From JAAXTX01 sp037139695 (GTDB lineage Bacteria; Patescibacteriota; Minisyncoccia; Moranbacterales; UBA1568): a stretch of DNA of 13,293 bases. The stretch spans positions 1 to 13,293 of the forward strand of contig JBAXFX010000033.1 in the NCBI GenBank assembly GCA_037139695.1. The letters run 5' to 3'. The position numbers and the translations under genes are program-made. Positions 5,253 to 13,293 of this stretch are shown here, piece by piece (within the stretch, counting starts at the first letter, position 1; every line of letters starts with the position of its first letter). A model generated the notes under the pieces. It worked only from the letters and a program-made list of their open reading frames with translations, ran no database searches and was not told the DNA's origin.

Positions 5253-5298
5253 GATATATCCTCCTTTTCATTTTCAGAAGTCTCTCCGTATACCGACC

Positions 5299-5327
5299 TT
5301 GACACATTTTTCTCATCCTGGTACGAT
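5299..5327 (+). promoter_or_regulatory. rpoBC promoter
   Basis: Consensus TTGACA (5299-5304), 17-bp spacer, TACGAT (5322-5327), with TGG just before the -10 as an extended element. Predicted start is near 5334, giving a leader of about 233 nt before rpoB. It is the strongest plus-strand promoter in front of the operon. Confidence 0.75.
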
Positions 5328-5333
5328 AGGGCT

Positions 5334-5566
5334 ACTTGGTAAGAAAGTCCGCTCTAGAGGACTCTTCAGTCGGTCAGAAGGTCGGAGATAAAGGAAAAAC
5401 GCGCAGATGCGCGGGTTTCCTCGTTATGTTTCTCTTTTTTCCTCAAAGAGAATGTTTCGAGTCCGTACGGGTGGCACAATTTCATAAATAACCGCAACCA
5501 TCAGTCATCGCTTGTTTTCTCGACGGCCCCGCCGAAACAGCAAGAAGTGACGATGGCAATTTTCGT
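5334..5566 (+). promoter_or_regulatory. Structured 5' leader of rpoB (possible attenuator or small RNA)
   Basis: Hairpins visible in order: GAAAGTCC/GGACTcTTC with one bulge (5343-5367); a long stem ATAA-A-GGAAA..CGCGC-AGAT-GCGCG..TTTCC-T..TTAT (5388-5427); TTCTCTTT/AAAGAGAA (5430-5452), whose left arm is part of a T-rich run directly after the second hairpin; the CCGTACGG palindrome (5463-5470); and CGGC-CCC-GCCG (5524-5534). The second hairpin followed by TTTCTCTTTTTT resembles an intrinsic terminator, so the leader could attenuate, or the promoter could also make a short RNA of about 105 nt. The third hairpin competes for the T-rich run. I do not recognise a known riboswitch or protein-leader class. 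Confidence 0.5.
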
Positions 5567-8998
<3,432 letters not shown>

Positions 8999-9030
8999 CC
9001 TTTCTAACGGACTTCTAACGCCACACACCT

Positions 9031-12000
9031 ATGCCTATGACCACGGAAAACATCACGAAAGTCAGTGATTTCAGCAGCGTCAAGCTGACCTTGGCGAGCC
9101 CGGACCAGATTCTCGAATGGTCGACCGGGGAAATCACCAAGCCGGAGACCATCAACTACCGCACCCAGCGCTATGAGCCGGATGGGCTCTTCTGCGAGCG
9201 CATCTTCGGTCCCGCCAAGGACTGGGAATGCTACTGCGGCAAGTACAAGCGCATCCGCTACAAGGGAATCGTCTGCGACAAATGCGGCGTCGAGGTGACG
9301 CGCGCCATCGTCCGTCGCGAGCGGATGGGACACATCAAACTCGCGACGCCGGTCTCGCACATCTGGTATTTGCGTGGCGTCCCGTCGAAGATCGGACTCG
9401 TCCTCGGCATTTCGCCGCAGGATCTCGAGCGCGTCATCTACTTCTCGTCCTACATCGTTACCGAGGTGAACGAAAGCCTCAAGGAAAAGTCGCTCAAGGA
9501 ACTCGAGACCGAATACAAGGTGAAGCAGAAGGAACTCAAAGACTCCGACGAGGGACTCGAGAGCCTGCGCGAGCAGTACCGCTCGACCAAAGAGGAACTT
9601 CGCGGTCTGACGCCCTACAGCATCCTTTCGGAAATCGAATACTTCAATCTCTCGACGCGCTTCGGGCAGGTCTTCTCCGCCGGCATCGGCGCCGAGGCTG
9701 TCCGCAAGATTCTCGAGAAAATCGATATCCCCGCGATGATCGTCTCTTTGCGGGCCGAACTCGAGGCGGGCGAGATGTCCGACCCGAAGAAACATCTTCA
9801 GCGGCTCAAGGTCTTCCAGGGTTTCAAGAAGGCCGAACTCAAGCTCGAATGGATGCTCCCGACCGTCATCCCGGTCATTCCACCGGACCTGCGTCCGATG
9901 GTCGCCCTCGATGGAGGCCGCTTCGCCACGTCCGACCTGAACGACCTCTACCGTCGCATCATCAATCGCAACAACCGGTTGAAGAAGCTCCTGTCGATCG
10001 GTGCGCCGGAAGTCATCACCCGGAACGAGAAGCGCATGCTGCAGGAAGCGGTGGACGCGCTCTTCGACAACAGCGCGCGCCGCGGACAGGCCAGTGCCGC
10101 CGCGTCGACCGGGCAGCGTCGTCCGCTCCGTTCGCTCGCCGATGCGCTCAAGGGCAAGCAGGGACGGTTCCGTCAGAACCTGCTCGGCAAGCGTGTCGAC
10201 TATTCCGGCCGCTCCGTGATCGTCGTCGGACCCAAGCTCAAGCTGCACCAGTGCGGTCTGCCGAAGAAGATGGCGCTCGAACTCTTCAAGCCGTTCATCA
10301 TCCAGAAACTCATCGAGCGTGAGGACGCGCACAATGTCCGCACCGCCGGCCGCATGGTCGACGCCGAGACGGAAGAGGCGTACGAGATCCTCGACCAGAT
10401 TATCGCGAACCACTACGTGTTGCTCAACCGCGCGCCTACGCTTCACCGCCTCTCCATCCAGGCGTTCCAGCCGGTACTCATCGAGGGAAAGGCCATCCGC
10501 CTTCACCCGATGGTGTGCGCCGCGTTCAATGCGGACTTCGACGGCGACCAGATGGCGGTCCATGTGCCGCTGACCGACCAGGCCCGCTGGGAGAGCGCGA
10601 ACATGATGCTCTCCGCGAAGAACCTGCTCAAGCCGGCGTCCGGCGACCCGATCGTGTCCGCGACGCTCGACATGGTGCTCGGCGTGTATTACCTCACTCA
10701 CTTCAAGCCGGGCGTGAAGGGCGAAGGCAAGGCGTTCGCATCCATGGACGAGACTATCTTCGCATACCACAACGGCATCATCGCCGTGAACGCGAAGATC
10801 AAGCTCTCGTGGAAGGGCGAGCTCATCGAGACGTCCGCCGGTCGCGTCCTCTTCAACGATATCCTGCCGGAAAACCTTCGTTTCATGAACGAGGAATTCG
10901 TGAAGAAGAGCCTGAACGGCATCATGGCCCGCATGCTCGAGGAGGTCGGTCAGGAAGAGACCGCGAAGTTCGCCGATCGGTTGAAGGACCTTGGATTCAA
11001 GGCCGTCTCGCTGTCCGGCATCAGCTGGGGCATGGACGACCTCAAGGTCCCAGTCGAGAAGCCGGTCATCCTCGCCGACGCCGAGACCAAGGTGGTCGAG
11101 GTGAAAGGCCAGTACGAGATGGGTTTCCTCACCAACGAGGAACGCAAGAACCGCGTCATCGAGATCTGGAACGAAGCCAAGAACAAGATCACCGATGCGG
11201 TCCGCGCCTCGCTCGACAAGGAGGGCCCGGTCTACTCCATGGTCTATTCCAAAGCCCGCGGTTCCGAGTCGGTCGTCGTTCAGATGACCGGTATGAAGGG
11301 TCTTATGGCCGGTGCCACCGGCGAGACCATCGAGCTCCCGGTCAAGAGCTCGTTCAAGGAGGGATTCAACGTGCTTGAGTACTTCATTTCCACTCACGGC
11401 GCGCGTAAAGGTATGGCGGACACCGCTCTGCGAACCGCGACCGCCGGATACCTTACCCGTCGCCTCGTCGACGTGTCACAAGACATCATTGTCCGCGAGG
11501 AGGACTGCAAGGATACCGAGGGCGCGTTCCTGTATCGCGATGATTCCGACGGGATCGGCATGAGCTTTGCAGGCCGGGTCCGTGGCCGTGTCGCGCTCGA
11601 GACGATCAAGCATCCCGAGACCGGTGAGATTCTCGTGAAAAAGAACGAGCTTATCTCCAAGCCGAAGGCGGCCGAGATCGAGAAGGCGGACATCCGGAAG
11701 GTGAAGATCCGTTCACTCGTATCGTGCAAGTCCAACCGCGGTATCTGCCGCAAGTGTTACGGGGTCGACCTTGGTCGTAACGCCATGGTCGAGATCGGAG
11801 CGTCGGTCGGTGTCGTCGCCGCGCAGGCGATCGGCGAGCCGGGCACTCAGCTTACCATGCGTACCTTCCACATCGGAGGTGTTGCGGGAACCGACATCAC
11901 GCAGGGTCTCCCGCGCGTCGAGGAAATCTTCGAGGCCCGCGTGCCGAAGTCCGAAGGCGTCATCTGCGACGTTGCCGGCACGGTACAGTCGGTCTCCAAG

Positions 12001-12651
12001 GACGGCGAGAAGACGATCAAGGTGGTCATCATGACCGTGGACAAGGAAGAATGTGAGTTCTCCGTCCCGGCCAACCTCTCGGTCCTCGTGAAGGAGGGCG
12101 ACCTCGTGGGCGAGGGGACCGTGCTTTCCGAAGGGCACCTCGACCTCAAGAAGCTCTACGAGATTTCGGGCAAGGAAGCCTTCCATCGCTATATCATCCG
12201 CGAGATCGAGGAGATTTACGCGAGCCAGGGTGAAGGCATCAACGACAAGCACATCGAGGTGATCATCCGTCAGATGCTCTCCCGCATCCGCATCACGGAT
12301 CCGGGCGCGACCGAGCTCCTGCCGGGCGACATCGTCGAGACCGCACAGTTCGGCGAGTCGAACCAGGAAGTGAGCGATGCCGGCAAACAGATCGCCACAG
12401 GCGAACAGCTCGTCTTGGGCATCACCAAAGTCGCGCTCTCGACCGAATCGTTCCTGTCCGCGGCATCGTTCATGGAAACGGCCCGCGTGCTCATCAACGC
12501 GTCGATTGCCGGTAAGGAGGATCGCCTCCGTGGCCTCAAGGAGAACGTCATTATCGGACGCCTCATCCCAGCCGGTACGGGATTCCGCGAGCATGTGGAA
12601 GCCGCTTCCGCGGAGACCGTTGCCGAAGCCGAAGTCGTTGAAGCTGCATAG
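9031..12651 (+). CDS. rpoC: DNA-directed RNA polymerase subunit beta-prime
   Basis: Catalytic beta-prime subunit, 1206 aa, about the length of the compact B. subtilis form and without the large E. coli trigger-loop insertion. Seen: first zinc site Cys67, Cys69, Cys82, Cys85 (CYCGKYKRIRYKG..CDKC); the RVDYSGRSVIVVGP switch region; LNRAPTLHRLSIQAFQP; the magnesium-binding NADFDGDQM with Asp502, Asp504 and Asp506; the bridge-helix and trigger-loop region around FISTHGARKGMADTALRTA; second zinc site Cys826, Cys899, Cys906, Cys909 (CKSNRGICRKCYG); AAQAIGEPGTQLTMRTFHIGG; and the C-terminal LGITKVALSTESFLSAASF and ENVIIGRLIPAGTGF. An Ala/Glu-rich tail follows. The start could also be the in-frame ATG at 9037. 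The 32-nt gap after rpoB has two TTCTAACG copies and no Shine-Dalgarno, so translation may rely on coupling or on an unstructured start. Confidence 0.99.
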   Translation: MPMTTENITKVSDFSSVKLTLASPDQILEWSTGEITKPETINYRTQRYEPDGLFCERIFGPAKDWECYCGKYKRIRYKGIVCDKCGVEVTRAIVRRERMGHIKLATPVSHIWYLRGVPSKIGLVLGISPQDLERVIYFSSYIVTEVNESLKEKSLKELETEYKVKQKELKDSDEGLESLREQYRSTKEELRGLTPYSILSEIEYFNLSTRFGQVFSAGIGAEAVRKILEKIDIPAMIVSLRAELEAGEMSDPKKHLQRLKVFQGFKKAELKLEWMLPTVIPVIPPDLRPMVALDGGRFATSDLNDLYRRIINRNNRLKKLLSIGAPEVITRNEKRMLQEAVDALFDNSARRGQASAAASTGQRRPLRSLADALKGKQGRFRQNLLGKRVDYSGRSVIVVGPKLKLHQCGLPKKMALELFKPFIIQKLIEREDAHNVRTAGRMVDAETEEAYEILDQIIANHYVLLNRAPTLHRLSIQAFQPVLIEGKAIRLHPMVCAAFNADFDGDQMAVHVPLTDQARWESANMMLSAKNLLKPASGDPIVSATLDMVLGVYYLTHFKPGVKGEGKAFASMDETIFAYHNGIIAVNAKIKLSWKGELIETSAGRVLFNDILPENLRFMNEEFVKKSLNGIMARMLEEVGQEETAKFADRLKDLGFKAVSLSGISWGMDDLKVPVEKPVILADAETKVVEVKGQYEMGFLTNEERKNRVIEIWNEAKNKITDAVRASLDKEGPVYSMVYSKARGSESVVVQMTGMKGLMAGATGETIELPVKSSFKEGFNVLEYFISTHGARKGMADTALRTATAGYLTRRLVDVSQDIIVREEDCKDTEGAFLYRDDSDGIGMSFAGRVRGRVALETIKHPETGEILVKKNELISKPKAAEIEKADIRKVKIRSLVSCKSNRGICRKCYGVDLGRNAMVEIGASVGVVAAQAIGEPGTQLTMRTFHIGGVAGTDITQGLPRVEEIFEARVPKSEGVICDVAGTVQSVSKDGEKTIKVVIMTVDKEECEFSVPANLSVLVKEGDLVGEGTVLSEGHLDLKKLYEISGKEAFHRYIIREIEEIYASQGEGINDKHIEVIIRQMLSRIRITDPGATELLPGDIVETAQFGESNQEVSDAGKQIATGEQLVLGITKVALSTESFLSAASFMETARVLINASIAGKEDRLRGLKENVIIGRLIPAGTGFREHVEAASAETVAEAEVVEAA

Positions 12652-12672
12652 TCAGTCCCGACCGCATGTCCC

Positions 12673-12698
12673 GAAAACGCCCCGAAAGGGGCGTTTTC
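12673..12698 (+). terminator. Intrinsic terminator of rpoBC
   Basis: GAAAACGCCCC-GAAA-GGGGCGTTTTC: a perfect 11-bp stem with a GAAA tetraloop, the T-rich 3' arm followed by CGTCCTTTT. It begins 21 nt after the rpoC stop. The A-rich 5' arm could let it work in both directions. Confidence 0.9.
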
Positions 12699-12822
12699 CG
12701 TCCTTTTGCGGAGGCGGAGTGTCTTTGTATTTCCGAACTTGAGACAGATACTTTATGACTGGCCTATGCTGATTGACCCGGAATCCATGACATACTCCTA
12801 CACTTCCAACACTCTTTCAGTT

Positions 12823-12872
12823 CCCTCCTCTCCCCTCGGGAGAGGATGTCCGGTACTCCGGACAGGTGAGGG
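12823..12872. repeat. Double-hairpin palindromic repeat
   Basis: CCTCTCCC-CTC-GGGAGAGG (12827-12845, 8-bp stem) is followed by TGTCCGG-TACT-CCGGACA (12847-12864, 7-bp stem), with CCCTC and GAGGG at the outer ends (12823-12827, 12868-12872). No coding function. It resembles CCCTC..GAGGG-bounded hairpin repeats common in environmental bacterial genomes. Confidence 0.65.
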
Positions 12873-12990
12873 TCCGAGACTGAAGATCCGTCGATTCAAT
12901 ATACAAAAAAAGAGACTAAGATCTGTCCTTCATGAACGGTGGAGCGTCTCTACAACCAAATCGGAAATCGAAACGATCCCATTAACGACA

Positions 12991-13029
12991 GGACTGGATT
13001 GCTTCGTCGAAGACTCCTCGCAAAGACGG
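12991..13029 (+). repeat. CTGGATTGCTTC palindromic repeat, copy 4
   Basis: GGACTGGATTGCTTCG-T-CGAAG... then CTCCTCGCAAAGACGG. Same flanks as the three copies at 3117-3283 but with a different hairpin centre (CTTCG-T-CGAAG). It shows the family is dispersed across at least 10 kb. Confidence 0.7.
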
Positions 13030-13102
13030 AAGGGAAACGGAAGGGAAACGAAGGGGAAACAAAAGGGAGACGAAGGGGAGACGGAGGGGATATGGAAGGG
13101 GA
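13025..13102 (+). repeat. 11-bp purine-rich tandem repeat, seven units
   Basis: Units GACGGAAGGGA, AACGGAAGGGA, AACGAAGGGGA, AACAAAAGGGA, GACGAAGGGGA, GACGGAGGGGA and TATGGAAGGGGA follow each other without gaps. All purine-rich on the plus strand. It begins at the end of the copy-4 palindromic repeat. Confidence 0.8.
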
Positions 13103-13129
13103 TGGGTTCCGGAATGAAGAACGACTTTC

Positions 13130-13171
13130 CCAAGGAGCTAAGCTCCTGTATACAGGAGCTTAGCTCCTTGG
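13130..13171. repeat. Perfect 42-bp palindrome (REPIN-like)
   Basis: Perfect inverted repeat centred at 13150/13151. Each half is itself a near palindrome: AGGAGCTAAGCTCCT on the left and AGGAGCTTAGCTCCT on the right, joined by GTATAC and bounded by CCA / TGG. Two inverted hairpin units in this form match the REPIN layout. It lies 12 bp before the transposase core motif. Confidence 0.9.
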
Positions 13172-13238
13172 AGGAAGCGCAACCATCGGTTGAAATTATC
13201 ACATATTGTCTTAGCCTAAATCACTACCACCTTGTACT

Positions 13239-13274
13239 CAGGAGCTTAGCTCCTTTGGAAGCGCAAGAACGACT
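13239..13274 (+). repeat. Single copy of the AGGAGCTTAGCTCCT repeat
   Basis: CAGGAGCTTAGCTCCTTTGG then AAGCGCAAGAACGACT. The palindrome and the AAGCGCAA tail match 13152-13182, and AAGAACGACT also occurs just before the 42-bp palindrome (13117-13126). It follows directly after the transposase core motif. Confidence 0.8.
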
Positions 13275-13293
13275 CTTGACAACTATTTCCTTC

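Larger units (their letters stand above)
13114..13293 (+). pseudogene. IS200/RAYT-like (Y1) transposase fragment, cut by window edge
   Basis: The frame reads ..PSVEIITYCLSLNHYHLVLR (13183-13242), matching the core VEIxAYCLMPNHYHLLLR of IS200/RAYT-type Y1 transposases, whose HUH pair (HYH, 13222-13230) binds the metal that activates single-strand cleavage. The catalytic Tyr would lie beyond the window. The usual start of these proteins (YHVYNRG) is absent upstream: the frame stays open back to an ATG at 12766 but is made of repeats. The start at 13114 is the nearest ATG and is arbitrary. Where the family has Leu-Met-Pro-Asn (CTTATGCCTAAT), this copy has CTTAGCCTAAAT, a one-base loss followed by a one-base gain. 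Palindromic repeats sit on both sides of the core and stay in frame. It may be a decayed gene or a rearranged active one. Confidence 0.55.

Noticed and set aside
5334..5440. Possible RNase P, SRP or 6S RNA because of AAAGTCCG and the hairpins
   Set aside because: Only one short RNase P-like string; other conserved blocks of these RNAs are absent and the length does not fit.
9004..11397. 797-codon open frame antisense to rpoC
   Set aside because: It mirrors the GC-rich codon pattern of rpoC and its translation is Arg/His/Asp/Leu-biased with no family resemblance. rpoC on the plus strand is certain.
12766..13113. Open frame from the ATG at 12766 leading into the transposase motif
   Set aside because: Made of hairpin repeats and an 11-bp tandem array; no YHVYNRG-type transposase N-terminus. 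Openness seems accidental.
12930..13202. 90-codon minus-strand frame near the right end
   Set aside because: Composed of the complement of the palindrome and the tandem array; low complexity.
13276..13281. TTGACA near the right edge as a -35 box
   Set aside because: It lies inside the transposase-like frame and the matching -10 would fall beyond the window, so it cannot be judged.

Overview
The window most likely comes from a candidate-phylum (Patescibacteria/CPR-like) bacterium. This is an inference from several things together: a compact rpoB-rpoC pair with no ribosomal protein genes directly upstream, a very short TsaB-like protein, a GT-C glycosyltransferase with the WNPNSLPFF-type motif, leaderless-looking promoters, and a heavy load of small palindromic intergenic repeats. 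The rpoBC genes are GC-rich; the intergenic DNA is more mixed.

Layout. 90-1745 (minus) is a multi-pass GT39/PMT-type glycosyltransferase. 1817-2142 is a non-coding mobile element with 21-bp terminal inverted repeats and an 8-bp target duplication, and it holds a second palindromic element. 2222-3022 (plus) is a membrane-anchored N-acetylmuramoyl-L-alanine amidase. 3023-3336 is a cluster of palindromic repeats. 3337-3633 (plus) is a shortened TsaB-like protein. 3832-4287 (plus) is a heptad-repeat coiled-coil protein with exact 42-bp internal duplications. 4313-5218 is a pair of 118-bp repeats with hairpins at both ends, flanking a four-helix membrane protein gene (4513-4968, minus). The second copy interrupts what looks like the first codons of a Phd/YefM-type antitoxin (5136-5252, minus). 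5299-5566 is a strong promoter and a structured leader of about 230 nt in front of rpoB (5567-8998) and rpoC (9031-12651), which end at a clean intrinsic terminator. 12700-13293 is repeat-rich and runs into an open frame carrying the HUH motif of an IS200/RAYT-type transposase, cut by the window edge.

How it fits together. rpoB and rpoC form a two-gene operon for the beta and beta-prime subunits of RNA polymerase. The other genes look like independent single-gene units: a cell-wall hydrolase, a lipid-linked sugar transferase, a remnant or minimal TsaB, and two unknowns. Three plus-strand genes have a -10 box 6-7 nt before the ATG, so their mRNAs probably start at the start codon. The two minus-strand genes near 5 kb instead carry textbook Shine-Dalgarno sequences. 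The most interesting layer is the repeats: several families of hairpin elements, one of them next to a Y1-type transposase fragment, suggest a REPIN/RAYT-like or IS200-derived non-autonomous element system that has reshaped the intergenic regions.
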